DNA from: Novisyntrophococcus fermenticellae
GTDB lineage: Bacteria > Bacillota > Clostridia > Lachnospirales > Lachnospiraceae
DNA: 64,000 bases
NCBI RefSeq assembly: GCF_018866245.1
Contig: NZ_CP076458.1
Coordinates: 1,178,001-1,242,000, forward strand
Direction: 5' to 3'
A program made the position numbers and the translations under genes. The notes beneath the pieces are model-generated. The model was given only the letters and a program-made list of their open reading frames with translations, was not told the origin of the DNA and searched no databases. The stretch's first letter is position 1. Each line of letters starts with the position of its first letter. Below, one piece after another: positions 49,557-57,783 of the stretch.

Positions 49557-50738
49557 ATGGAAAATTTTGTACAGTATACACCGACGGAAGTCATTTTTGG
49601 CAGGGAGACAGAAAATCAGACCGGAGAGGAAGTAAAAAAGTGGGGCGGTTCAAGAGTTCTGCTTATCTATGGCGGCGGAAGCGTAATCAGAAGCGGGCTT
49701 TTGGAGCGTGTAAAGATGTCACTTGAGTCAGAAGGGATTGCCTGTGAGGAGCTTGGAGGAGTACATCCGAATCCTCGCCTTTCATTTGCTGAAAAGGGAG
49801 TGAAAAAGGCCATTGCATGCAGGGCTGATTTTATTCTGGCAGTCGGAGGAGGAAGTGTTATCGATACAGCTAAGGCAATTGCTCACGGGGCAGCAAATCC
49901 CGAAGCTAAGCTTTGGGACATCTGGACGGGAAAAGTTCCGCTCATGAAATCAATGCCTGTAGGAGTAGTTCTGACAATTGCGGCAGCGGGAAGTGAGATG
50001 AGTGATTCAGCAGTTTTGACCAATGAGGAATTGGGGAAGAAGGCAGGAATTAATACCCCTTTTAATCGTGTAAAGTTCGCGATTATGAACCCTGAACTTA
50101 CATTTACGCTTCCCAGGTATCAACTGGCCTGTGGAATCACAGACATTATGATGCATACGATGGAAAGGTATTTTATTCCAGGAATTAACTGTGAACTGAC
50201 GGATGAGATAGCAGAAGGCCTTCTGCGTACAGTTATGAGAAATGGAATGAAAGCCATGAAAAATCAGAAGGATTATGATGCGATGGCTGAAATTATGTGG
50301 TGCAGCAGCTTATCTCACAATGATTTAACAAGTTGCGGCAGAGGGAAGGACTTTTCCGTTCACAAATTCGGACATGCGCTCAGCGCCAAATACGATGTGG
50401 CTCATGGAGCATCACTTTCAGCAGTATGGGGTTCCTGGGCCAGATTCCAGTATGATGCGGCCCCGGACCGGTTTGCAAGGTTTGCAGAGCAAGTTTTGGA
50501 GATTTCTTCTAAAGGGAAGAGCCAGATGGAGGTCGCATTGCAGGGAATTGAGAAAACGGAAGAATACTTCCATAATCTGGGTATGCCTGTTTCTTTAACG
50601 GAACTGGGGGTTCATTCCTCCGATGAAGACATTCATGCACTTTCTATGGATGCCACTATGGGAAATACGATAAAACTGTCACGTCTAAAGCCTTTATCTG
50701 CAACGCAGGTTTATGAGATATACAAAATGGCAATATGA
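49557..50738 (+). CDS. Iron-containing alcohol dehydrogenase (BdhA/YugJ type)
   Basis: 393 residues from ATG 49557 (GGAGG 8 bases upstream; ATG 49542 overlaps that site). Cofactor loop AVGGGSVIDTAKAIAHGA near residue 95. Metal ligands are in TDIMMHTMERYF and in VHKFGHALSAKYDVAHGASL. The sequence resembles the NAD(P)H-dependent butanol dehydrogenases of Clostridia, which reduce aldehydes to alcohols in fermentation. The true substrate is not clear. It is closed by terminator 50786-50829. Confidence 0.9.
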   Translation: MENFVQYTPTEVIFGRETENQTGEEVKKWGGSRVLLIYGGGSVIRSGLLERVKMSLESEGIACEELGGVHPNPRLSFAEKGVKKAIACRADFILAVGGGSVIDTAKAIAHGAANPEAKLWDIWTGKVPLMKSMPVGVVLTIAAAGSEMSDSAVLTNEELGKKAGINTPFNRVKFAIMNPELTFTLPRYQLACGITDIMMHTMERYFIPGINCELTDEIAEGLLRTVMRNGMKAMKNQKDYDAMAEIMWCSSLSHNDLTSCGRGKDFSVHKFGHALSAKYDVAHGASLSAVWGSWARFQYDAAPDRFARFAEQVLEISSKGKSQMEVALQGIEKTEEYFHNLGMPVSLTELGVHSSDEDIHALSMDATMGNTIKLSRLKPLSATQVYEIYKMAI

Positions 50739-50785
50739 TACAGGAAACCTGCCACTGGCAGCTTCCCTTGCATACTTTGGTATTT

Positions 50786-50829
50786 AAAGTGCTGTAAAAT
50801 GCCTGAATGGAGACATTTTACAGCACTTT
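50786..50829 (+). terminator. Terminator after the alcohol dehydrogenase
   Basis: A perfect 16-bp stem (AAAGTGCTGTAAAATG and complement), a 12-base loop and a T-rich tail. It sits between convergent genes and may serve the Cys-repeat gene too. Confidence 0.85.
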
Positions 50830-50930
50830 TTCTTCAAAGAAATCATATGGCTACAGCATCAGGCAGCAAAGCGGATTGTGGATTTCCACCTGACTACCCT
50901 GTTTTGCCACATTGAAAAATCAAACTTCTG

Positions 50931-51182
50931 TCAGCATCCACAGTCACAGTCACATCCTCTATTGCATCCACCCCAGCCACGGTTACAGCCCCAGCCGCTG
51001 TTGTTGCCACAGCCCCAGCCGCTGTTGTTGCCGCAGCCCCAGCCACTGTTGTTGCCGCAGCCCCAGCCACGGTTACAGCCCCAGCCGCTGTTATTGCCGC
51101 AGCCCCAGCCACGGTTACAGCCCCAGCCGCCTCGGGAGCCGGAACATCCGTTTCTACAATTACCGGACCAAAATCCACACAT
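50931..51182 (-). CDS. Cys/Gly/Trp-rich repeat protein, 83 aa
   Basis: ATG 51182 follows AAGGAGAAGAGTCAA. The protein has 15 Cys and 9 Trp in 83 residues and no Lys. It is built from two repeat units: GWGCGNNS (eight residues, four copies) and GWGCNR (six residues, three copies), with an N-terminal SGNCRNGCSGSRG and a C-terminal CDCDCGC cluster. Two other frames over the same bases are open but lack a ribosome site. I do not recognise the family. Composition and a sigma-K-like promoter (51214-51241) suggest a cross-linked spore coat or exosporium protein. A metal-binding or modified peptide is an alternative. It is divergent from a glycosyltransferase gene. Confidence 0.7.
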   Translation of the reverse strand: MCGFWSGNCRNGCSGSRGGWGCNRGWGCGNNSGWGCNRGWGCGNNSGWGCGNNSGWGCGNNSGWGCNRGWGGCNRGCDCDCGC

Positions 51183-51213
51183 TTGACTCTTCTCCTTATT
51201 TTATTTGTTAATT

Positions 51214-51241
51214 TATAGTATGTGAAAGGTCGATAAAAGGT
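51214..51241 (-). promoter_or_regulatory. Sigma-K-like promoter of the Cys-repeat gene
   Basis: On the minus strand ACC (51239-51241), a 16-base spacer and CATACTATA (51214-51222), which fits the AC-N16-CATANNNTA pattern of the late mother-cell sigma factor. The start codon lies 31 bases on. In A/T-rich DNA such matches can occur by chance. Confidence 0.5.
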
Positions 51242-51275
51242 GAAAAAACTTACAAATTGTAAACTTATGGATGGT

Positions 51276-51302
51276 ACATTATCATAATTCTTTCATATTT
51301 TA
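51276..51302 (+). promoter_or_regulatory. Sigma-K-like promoter of the glycosyltransferase gene
   Basis: AC (51276-51277), a 16-base spacer and CATATTTTA (51294-51302), again the sigma-K pattern, 37 bases before the ATG. It is divergent from the similar promoter at 51214-51241. Confidence 0.45.
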
Positions 51303-51339
51303 CATTATAGGATTAATGTAAGATAGAAATGGAGGAGCT

Positions 51340-52419
51340 ATGATAACCATCAGTTTATGTATGATTGTAAAAAATGAAGAGGAAGTGCTGGCGCGTTGCC
51401 TGGACAGCGTAAAAGATATTGTAGATGAGATTATCATCGTTGATACAGGATCTACAGACAGAACGAAGAAAATTGCAGCGGCCTATACAGAACATGTCTA
51501 TGATTTTCCGTGGATTGAGGATTTTTCAGCCGCAAGAAACTATTCATTTTCCAAAGGGACGAAGGAATATTGCATGTGGCTGGATGCTGATGATGTGATA
51601 AATGATGAAAATAAGCATAAATTTCTCGATTTAAAAAGAAACATGAATCCCCAGGTTGATATTGTCATGATGAAATATCATACTAACTTTGACGAAGCAG
51701 GAAATCCTACCTTTTCTTATTACAGAGAAAGACTTATCAAAAACCACAAGGGGTATCAATGGCAAAGTCCGATTCACGAAGTCATAACTCCCTGTGGAAA
51801 TGTTATTTATTCAGAAACAGGGGTAGAACACCGAAAATTAAAGCCCGGAGATCCTGACAGAAACCTTCGGATCTTTGAAAAAATGATTCGGGATGGAATG
51901 AAATTGGATTCTCGGCAGCAGTTTTATTATGCCAGAGAATTGTATTATCACCAGCGTTATGAAGAAGCAAAGGTTGTTTTGCTGACCTTTTTGGATTCTG
52001 GATCGGGCTGGATGGAGAATCAGATAGAGGCCTGCAGACAACTGGCACAGTGCTATTACAGACTGGATATGGAAGAAACAGCGTTGCAGGCATTATTCCG
52101 CAGCTTCGCATACGATGTACCAAGGGCTGAGATATGCTGTGATATCGGCAGACATTTTTTTGACCGGCAGAAAATCCAGTTGGCTATCTTTTGGTACAAA
52201 ATGGCTGCTGACACAGAAAGGAAGGATAGACAGGGAGGTTTCGTACTTCCTGACAGTTATGACTATATCCCATACCTTCAGCTTTGTGTCTGCTATGACA
52301 AATTGGGAGATTACAGCACAGCTAATGCATATAATGAAAAAGCAGGAAAGATAAAGCCAGCTTCCGCCACTTTTTTGGCTAACAAGGAATATTTTAGAAA
52401 AAAATTGCATTCCATATAA
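51340..52419 (+). CDS. Family 2 glycosyltransferase with C-terminal helical repeats
   Basis: 359 residues. The GT-A domain fills residues 1-200: SLCMIVKNEEEVLARCLDSV, VDTGSTDRT for the nucleotide sugar and MWLDADDVI with the metal-binding DxD. The C-terminal 150 residues are TPR-like helices (YYARELYYHQRYEEAKVVLL). This GT2-plus-TPR form includes SunS, which glycosylates cysteine in sublancin, and enzymes that glycosylate surface proteins. The acceptor here is unknown. The divergent Cys/Ser/Asn-rich repeat protein and the nearby collagen-like protein are candidates. ATG follows GGAGGAG. Confidence 0.85.
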   Translation: MITISLCMIVKNEEEVLARCLDSVKDIVDEIIIVDTGSTDRTKKIAAAYTEHVYDFPWIEDFSAARNYSFSKGTKEYCMWLDADDVINDENKHKFLDLKRNMNPQVDIVMMKYHTNFDEAGNPTFSYYRERLIKNHKGYQWQSPIHEVITPCGNVIYSETGVEHRKLKPGDPDRNLRIFEKMIRDGMKLDSRQQFYYARELYYHQRYEEAKVVLLTFLDSGSGWMENQIEACRQLAQCYYRLDMEETALQALFRSFAYDVPRAEICCDIGRHFFDRQKIQLAIFWYKMAADTERKDRQGGFVLPDSYDYIPYLQLCVCYDKLGDYSTANAYNEKAGKIKPASATFLANKEYFRKKLHSI

Positions 52420-52441
52420 ATCAAAACCCTACAAGCTTTTA

Positions 52442-52475
52442 AAGCGTGTCTTGGACCAGAGTCTAAGGCACGCTT
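52442..52475 (+). terminator. Terminator of the glycosyltransferase gene
   Basis: A 15-bp stem from AAGCGTGTCTTGGAC with G-U pairs and a 4-base loop, followed by AATTTTT. Its last bases overlap the stop codon of the convergent patatin gene. Confidence 0.75.
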
Positions 52476-53445
52476 AATTTTTCAGAAAAGCGTTTGCGGC
52501 CTGGTAACCCTGCTGATACAGAAAGCGGTAGGCTGGGTCATCAGCAGTAATGTTAAAGTCAATAAAGGATACGGTGCCTGTGTCGATTTGGATAGATCTT
52601 GCTTTATCTTCGGGAGATTTGTAAAATAAATCCTTTTGTACGCTGAGCAGCGAACGGTACAAATGGAAGATAAAATCAACAAGGTTACGCACAGGAAAAC
52701 ATTGTTCCGGGGAGAGAAAACATAATCCCAGTGTATTTGGATTTATGCCAGTAGATTGATTTGGATGAAAAGCTGGGGAATCAAAAAGGCTGATGGGGTA
52801 GTTCCACATAAGTCCTCCGTCACAGTAGAAATCCCCCATCTCCACTGCTTCAAAAAATAAAGGAATAGACATAGATATTTTTACGGCCTGGGCAACTTCC
52901 ATCTCCGGTGTCGTTTCAAAAGAGAAGATTCTGGACGTATGGCAGTTTAAATTTGTTCCGATAATATACAGATCATGAAAATTTCTTTGCCCTTTATGTA
53001 AAGATGGATTTTTAAAGTCGGCAAAGGTATAGGGGGGCTCCTTTCTAGCAGGGTCAAACTGAGAAGCAATTTGTGTTTTCAGCCATTGATAAAAGTAATT
53101 TGAAGAAAACCAGCCATATTTTGTAACAATCCGGTAAAAACCGTTAAAATCATCGAAGACAGACTCCAATTCCTTTAGCAGCGGAGCTGATAGTTCCGGC
53201 AGATTGGACGGGCTGTGAGAATCGGGAATGTTCTTAAAATTCAGAGTATCAATGATGGATTTCAATTCAGGGAAAGGAAGGTTGAGGCTTGTCATGCAGG
53301 CGGTGATTGCGCCTGCAGATGTTCCGGCAGTTCTTTTCAGATTACGCAGACCTCCTGACTGCCATAAGTAGTGTAAAGCTCCCAAATAAGCAATTCCCAG
53401 GACACCCCCGCCCTCAAAGACTAAATTATCCGGTGCATAGGTCAT
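52474..53445 (-). CDS. Patatin-like phospholipase
   Basis: 323 residues. The patatin signature is complete: oxyanion loop FEGGGVLGIAYLGALH, nucleophile GTSAGAIT near residue 43, and catalytic Asp in YCDGGLMWNYP near 215. Such proteins are serine acyl hydrolases acting on membrane lipids. No signal peptide is seen, so it is probably cytoplasmic. It has a GAGGTG ribosome site. It is transcribed towards the glycosyltransferase gene and ends inside that gene's terminator. No functional partner is evident. Confidence 0.92.
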   Translation of the reverse strand: MTYAPDNLVFEGGGVLGIAYLGALHYLWQSGGLRNLKRTAGTSAGAITACMTSLNLPFPELKSIIDTLNFKNIPDSHSPSNLPELSAPLLKELESVFDDFNGFYRIVTKYGWFSSNYFYQWLKTQIASQFDPARKEPPYTFADFKNPSLHKGQRNFHDLYIIGTNLNCHTSRIFSFETTPEMEVAQAVKISMSIPLFFEAVEMGDFYCDGGLMWNYPISLFDSPAFHPNQSTGINPNTLGLCFLSPEQCFPVRNLVDFIFHLYRSLLSVQKDLFYKSPEDKARSIQIDTGTVSFIDFNITADDPAYRFLYQQGYQAANAFLKN

Positions 53446-53770
53446 CGTTTCACCTCAATATTGTGTTATAGGTAAGTATATGAGGATACTGCGGATTCAT
53501 GCATTGCAAACACCTTTAACCACATTCTGGAAATCTGTTTTTCTTAAAATAATAACGGTTTGGGCCGCCGCTTTAATGCGGCAGCCCAAATATCTTTGTT
53601 ATTGCAACACAAATCAATCAACTTTTCAACTTACAAACTTCCTTATTATGGGTGGGAGCTCTAATCAAATTAAGGAACTTTTTCTTTCCTCGTAGCAAGT
53701 GATTTTCGGGTTTTCAAATATCAGAGGACCGCCCTAAGGCAGTCCTCTGAACTCCAGGCCGGCTTATAGG
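53446..53770. other. Intergenic stretch with two hairpins
   Basis: No convincing gene. A 12-bp hairpin with one mismatch (53559-53590, TTTGGGC/GCCCAAA outer arms) and a perfect hairpin at 53721-53750 (TCAGAGGAC/GTCCTCTGA). The latter lies 20 bases past the collagen-like stop and is its probable terminator on the minus strand. Confidence 0.6.
53721..53750 (-). terminator. Terminator of the collagen-like gene
   Basis: Stem TCAGAGGAC/GTCCTCTGA with inner GCC/GGC and loop CTAA. On the minus strand TATTTG follows, so the T run is poor. Confidence 0.6.
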
Positions 53771-55009
53771 TTAAGCGACCCTTTCAACCGATAAAGTTGC
53801 GCTTGGGCCCGTAGCAGCAAAGAAGAAGTTGCCCGGTACCGAAGCAAACATTTGAAGCGATAACTGGGCTCCTGCAGTAAGCGTATAGTAATTGGTCAGC
53901 GTAAAGGTAATTAGCTCGCTCGCAAGGAGTTCGTATGCCAGCATTCCGCCCGGCTGTGGGGTGCCGTCAATAGCAAGCGAGACGTTAACGTTTCCAATCT
54001 CACCATAGCTGCCCAACACATGAAAATCGACGCGATAAACGCCGTCTTCTACGATTGTAATGTTATCCGCCGTTGCAAAATCCAGACCGGCCGATGCAGA
54101 GCTCTGCTCGGGCAGCGGTACGGTAACCGGCGTATCGGTCAGCGCGATAAAGCCTGCTGTTGACATTAGTGAGCCAAAGGCGCCTAAAAACGTTCCAGTA
54201 GGTCCGGTAGGCCCAGTAGCCCCATCAGCCCCGGTAGGTCCAGTAGGTCCATCAGCCCCGGTAGGTCCGGTAGGCCCGTCAGCGCCAGTAGGTCCAGTAG
54301 GTCCAATAGGTCCGTCAGCCCCGGTAGGCCCGTCAGCGCCAGTAGGTCCAGTAGGTCCGTCAGCACCGGTAGGTCCGGTGGGTCCAATAGGTCCGTCAGC
54401 ACCAGTAGATCCAGTGGCACCCAGAAGACTTGCAAGCCATTCATCTTCAGTACCAGTGAAGCCTTCATCAACAGCTGCTTCATAGGCACTGGCCCCGGTA
54501 GGCCCAGTAGGTCCTATAGCACCATCAGTGCCAGTAGGTCCGGTAGATCCAGTAGCGCCAGTAGCGCCATCAGCGCCGGTAGCCCCAGTGGCCCCGTCAG
54601 CGCCGGTAGGTCCGGTAGCCCCAGCAGCCCCGGTAGGCCCAGTAGGTCCTATAGCACCATCAGTGCCAGTAGGTCCGGTAGATCCAGTAGCGCCATCAGC
54701 GCCGGTAGCCCCAGTGGCCCCGTCAGCGCCAGTAGGTCCAGTAGGACCAGTAGCCCCAGCAGCGCCAGTAGGCCCGGTAGGTCCAATAGCGCCGGTAGGT
54801 CCGGTAGCCCCAGCAGCGCCAGTAGGCCCGGTAGGTCCAGCAGCGCCAGTAGGCCCGGTAGGTCCAATAGCGCCAGTAGGTCCAGTAGCCCCAGCAGCGC
54901 CAGTAGGTCCAGCAGGTCCGGCAGCCCCATCAGCCCCGGTAGATCCGTTGGCGCCAGTAGGCCCAGTAGGTCCGGTAGATCCGTTAGAACCAGTAGGACC
55001 AGTGGCTGC
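53771..55009 (-). pseudogene. Collagen-like surface protein, truncated at its 5' end by an integrated element
   Basis: One unbroken minus-strand frame of 412 codons. It opens with about 270 residues of Gly-X-Y repeats (GPT, GAT, GPA, GAD). A 30-residue break ([20 protein letters not shown]) lies in the middle. It ends in a 140-residue beta-rich C-terminal domain like those of BclA-type exosporium proteins. No ATG, GTG or TTG occurs in frame before residue 282 (ATG 54166). Upstream of 55009 the frame reads through CHKIH to a stop at 55037 with no ribosome site. The N-terminus is thus missing, and the break lies 57 bases from the end of a serine recombinase gene. It is probably not expressed as a full protein. 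Confidence 0.75.
54181..55009 (-). repeat. Collagen-type Gly-X-Y coding repeats
   Basis: Nine-base coding units (for example GGTCCTACT) are repeated with small changes. A larger block (starting near 54491 and again near 54629) is duplicated almost exactly about 138 bases apart, which shows recent slippage or unequal crossing over. Proline-rich frames on the plus strand are the antisense of this. Confidence 0.85.
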
Positions 55010-55065
55010 ATGTATTTTATGACAACGTTGTGTAAATTAAAATGAGAATGGATAAAGCCGCTTGT

Positions 55066-56748
55066 TTAGCCGACTTTGTTATTCTCTACAACGGTTAGTT
55101 CTTTTCTGTTGTTCTCGATAAACTCCACTATGCGACGGTGTTGGTCTGCAAAATTAAAGTCTATTGTTACGTCGCCGCCCTCGTGGATATGGATAACTTT
55201 GATTAGCTCGGCAACAATACCCCGGTCAAGGCTGCATATGTTCTTGTACTTCCGAAAAGCGTCAAAGTAAGGATTATCAGAAATTACCCCCTGCGCCATA
55301 TCCTTATTTTCTTCTTCAAGGTTGGCTATATCCTGTTTTAGCTGCTGTTCCTTTTCCTCAAACTCTTTTTTCATGCGGTGGTATTCCTCGCGGGTAATAT
55401 CGCCATTTTTCCAATCAACATAAAGCCCCGTGCTGATACCCGAAATCTTTTCAAGTTCCTGTTTCCGCAGCTTGATAGAAGCGGTCAGCCGTTTTGAAAC
55501 GGTGCGGGGGGCGGGAGCATTGTTTATGTCGTTGATAAGCTCTGCCATACCGTCAATCAGTGCAATTTGCTTTTGAATGGTTTCCAGAACAATACTTTCG
55601 AGCTTATCATTCCTAATAGAGTGTCGGGTACATAATCCCGTCGTGTTATTTGTTCTGCAAGCATAGTACACAAGATTTTTTGATGTTCTGCGTCCCATTG
55701 ATTTTCCGCAATCGGCACAACGCAGGAATCCGGAAAAGGTGTATAACTGCCCGGACTGTGGAGCGGTTCGTGTGTCCCTCTGCATTAGCCCCTGTGCTTT
55801 ATCAAAAGTTTCTTTGTCAATAATCGGTTCGTGGGTGTTCTCCACAATAAACCATTCGCTTTCAGGTGTGTTAATCCTTGTATGCACCTTATAGCTCTTT
55901 ACTTTCTGCTTTCCCTGCACCATATGACCTAAATACATTTGATTGGTAAGAATTGCGGTAATACTGCGGGCAGACCATAGCGGTTCATTGTTCACAATGG
56001 CAGGATTATGGTACTTCATGCCGTTTTGCCGTTTATAAGCGGCGGGGCAAGGGGTTCCCATGCCGATTAGCTTTTTCACAATCCCGTTTTTGCTCATTCC
56101 GTCCCGGACAAACCAGTGAAAAATATCCTGCACAATCGGGGCGGTTTCATTATCCACAATTAAGCAATGTTTGTCGTCAGGGTCTTTTAAGTAACCATAT
56201 GGTGCAAAGGCTCCGATAAACTCGCCTTTTTTGCGCTTCATGTTAAAGGTTCCCCGGACTTTGATTGAGGTTTCGCGGCAGTGATTTTCATTGTACATAC
56301 TCTGGATAGAAACGCCCATTTCATAAACTTCATCAGGATTTTTGTAGCTATCCAGTTTGGGAAGCTCCAAAGAGATAAACCGCACATCTTTTACAACAAA
56401 TAGATGTTGCAGATACTTTTTGCACTCCCAATCATTACGGCTCAAACGCGACAAATCTTTGACTATGACACAATTTACAATGCCTTTGTCAATATCTTCG
56501 AGCATACGCTGAAAATTTTCCCGGTCGCTGTCTGTGCCTGTGCAGCCGTCGTCGATATAAATATCCACAAGCTGGATTTCTTCCTCAAGCATAAGGTTTT
56601 CCAAAAACTCGTTTAATCGTTGACGTTGGTTTTTTACGCTGTAACTTTCGTCGTTTCCGTCCTCTCTGGATAGCCGGATATACAAAGCTGCTTTCCATAG
56701 AGCGAGGATTTGTTTGGTTTTATCAAGGCTTTTTCTTACACGAGCCAT
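55066..56748 (-). CDS. Large serine recombinase
   Basis: 560 residues. The N-terminal resolvase domain has the catalytic serine in ALYIRLSREDG near residue 27 and VIVKDLSRLSRN. The recombinase domain follows (about 170-290; GAFAPYGYLKDP). Then come a zinc ribbon (FLRCADCGKSMGR, with CRTNNTTGLC) and a coiled coil (KEFEEKEQQLKQDIANLEEE). The length and order match TnpX/Tn1549-type integrases that excise and insert conjugative transposons. The gene appears intact. It lies at the left end of the element, 57 bases from the broken collagen frame. Confidence 0.95.
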   Translation of the reverse strand: MARVRKSLDKTKQILALWKAALYIRLSREDGNDESYSVKNQRQRLNEFLENLMLEEEIQLVDIYIDDGCTGTDSDRENFQRMLEDIDKGIVNCVIVKDLSRLSRNDWECKKYLQHLFVVKDVRFISLELPKLDSYKNPDEVYEMGVSIQSMYNENHCRETSIKVRGTFNMKRKKGEFIGAFAPYGYLKDPDDKHCLIVDNETAPIVQDIFHWFVRDGMSKNGIVKKLIGMGTPCPAAYKRQNGMKYHNPAIVNNEPLWSARSITAILTNQMYLGHMVQGKQKVKSYKVHTRINTPESEWFIVENTHEPIIDKETFDKAQGLMQRDTRTAPQSGQLYTFSGFLRCADCGKSMGRRTSKNLVYYACRTNNTTGLCTRHSIRNDKLESIVLETIQKQIALIDGMAELINDINNAPAPRTVSKRLTASIKLRKQELEKISGISTGLYVDWKNGDITREEYHRMKKEFEEKEQQLKQDIANLEEENKDMAQGVISDNPYFDAFRKYKNICSLDRGIVAELIKVIHIHEGGDVTIDFNFADQHRRIVEFIENNRKELTVVENNKVG

Positions 56749-56835
56749 TATACCTCCCGTCCTCTATAATCACATTATAATTATACCATAGTTGAGCTTA
56801 AAAGTCACTGTATATGATGTGTAAGTTCACATTAT

Positions 56836-57096
56836 TTAGACTTTTTTTGAGCTGATAAAAAAGTCTTTCAGCTTGCTTTTTAGCTCATCACCCGCAGGCT
56901 CAAACCTTACACGAACGGCACTGTCGCCGCACAAAAAGCAATAAGGGTTTTTTACCTGTTCTAAATAATTTATCATTCTTTGTTCCGGGGGCAGGTTAGT
57001 ATCAATCTTGATTCCACGAATATCCACAAGCCCGGTTTTATCTATCTTCTCTATTCCTGACTGGCTCATTTCGTCCAGTTGTTTTACTGTCAACAT
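56836..57096 (-). CDS. DUF6870-like small protein of the integrative element
   Basis: 86 residues. ATG follows AAAAGGAGGGGGAACAA. Sequence LTVKQLDEMSQSGIEKIDKT then NPYCFLCGDSAVRVRF resembles the small DUF6870-type proteins found next to recombinases in Firmicutes elements. It has two cysteines (CFLC) and no membrane segment. The function is unknown; an accessory or excision role is possible. It is 87 bases upstream of the recombinase and probably in one transcript with it. Confidence 0.7.
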   Translation of the reverse strand: MLTVKQLDEMSQSGIEKIDKTGLVDIRGIKIDTNLPPEQRMINYLEQVKNPYCFLCGDSAVRVRFEPAGDELKSKLKDFFISSKKV

Positions 57097-57531
57097 TTGT
57101 TCCCCCTCCTTTTAAGTATTCAATACAGCATATGCTAAACCGCTTGTACGGTATGTTGTCGAAAAAAGAGGCTTTAATCGGACGGTTTTAGCAGAACCTC
57201 ACGGGAATTTCACCCCTGCATGGTTCTCATGCAGCCCTACCCATTGCCTGCGACGCTTTGAACGCTCGGACTGTGGCTATAAGGGAGTATCATCATACCT
57301 TTTTGCACGTCGTCGCCCGCAAGCCGCTACACTTGCTTTGGGTTGTGGTGTTTGTTCGCTCTCTCTGAAAATAGAGGTCATGGCGCACCCAACCTATGGC
57401 TCGGCACAAAAAGAACGTATCCGATTTGCCCTATACTGCGCCGGCGTCTTATTCCGCCGCTTTCTTTATCAAGGAGCAAGAGCAAGGTGAGGTCTTACAA
57501 TCTGCGGAAAGGGGGGCGCAGCTTGCTTAAC
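57097..57531. other. Gene-free stretch of the element, possibly structured RNA
   Basis: 435 bases with no convincing gene. GC content is higher than in the surrounding intergenic DNA. On the minus strand a 7-bp hairpin CTGCATG-AGAAC-CATGCAG (about 57220) is followed by GGGGTGAAATTCCCGTGAGG. Several further G/C-rich arms (GCGACG, CGTCGC) lie nearby. Plus-strand frames here (for example 57343-57546) lack ribosome sites. It may hold a noncoding RNA or be the relic of a lost gene. Confidence 0.4.
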
Positions 57532-57783
57532 TCAAACCTTGAATGAAAGGACAGCCCGCATGAGCTTTGACCGCAAGCGGTCGCGTATGTCCTCATCTAT
57601 GCCGTAGTAGAAATTGCCGCGTTCGTCGCGGAGCTTCCGCATAGACAAAGTGACTATGTAGCTTTCGTAATGCTGTACGACAATCTTCATAGCTTTCGGG
57701 TCGCCCTTTGTTGCAGCTATGATTACCGGATAAGGCAACAAGCCGCGTTCGTCGTTTTCGGTGTTACCAATCGTTTGAATCAT
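57532..57783 (-). CDS. Helix-turn-helix protein, Tn916 Orf8-like
   Basis: 83 residues. LLPYPVIIAATKGDPKAMKI followed by VVQHYESYIVTLSMRKL is the helix-turn-helix form found beside the sigma-like gene in Tn916/Tn1549 elements. Its start overlaps the sigma gene by 20 bases, so translation is probably coupled. In Tn916 the matching pair (Orf7, Orf8) drives expression of the transfer genes; the same role is inferred here. Confidence 0.8.
   Translation of the reverse strand: MIQTIGNTENDERGLLPYPVIIAATKGDPKAMKIVVQHYESYIVTLSMRKLRDERGNFYYGIDEDIRDRLRSKLMRAVLSFKV

Noticed and set aside
50878..51211. Plus-strand PQPQ-rich frames and a minus-strand Ala/Val/Gly-rich frame over the Cys-repeat gene
   Set aside because: Only the frame starting at 51182 has a well-placed ribosome site and ends in a sensible Cys-rich tail; the others are shadows of the repeats.
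53480..53695. 71-codon plus-strand frame between patatin and collagen-like genes
   Set aside because: No ribosome site; it crosses a hairpin, and the composition is not protein-like.
54181..55009. Possible CRISPR-like direct repeats
   Set aside because: The repeats are nine-base coding units in one open frame, without constant repeat/variable spacer structure. No cas genes are present.
54060..55022. Plus-strand proline/valine-rich frames ([12 protein letters not shown])
   Set aside because: They are the antisense of the collagen-like Gly-X-Y frame. The minus frame continues into a proper C-terminal domain, while the plus frames have no ribosome site.
57343..57546. 67-codon plus-strand frame in the gene-free part of the element
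   Set aside because: No ribosome site, no recognisable domain, and opposite to the transcription of the flanking genes.
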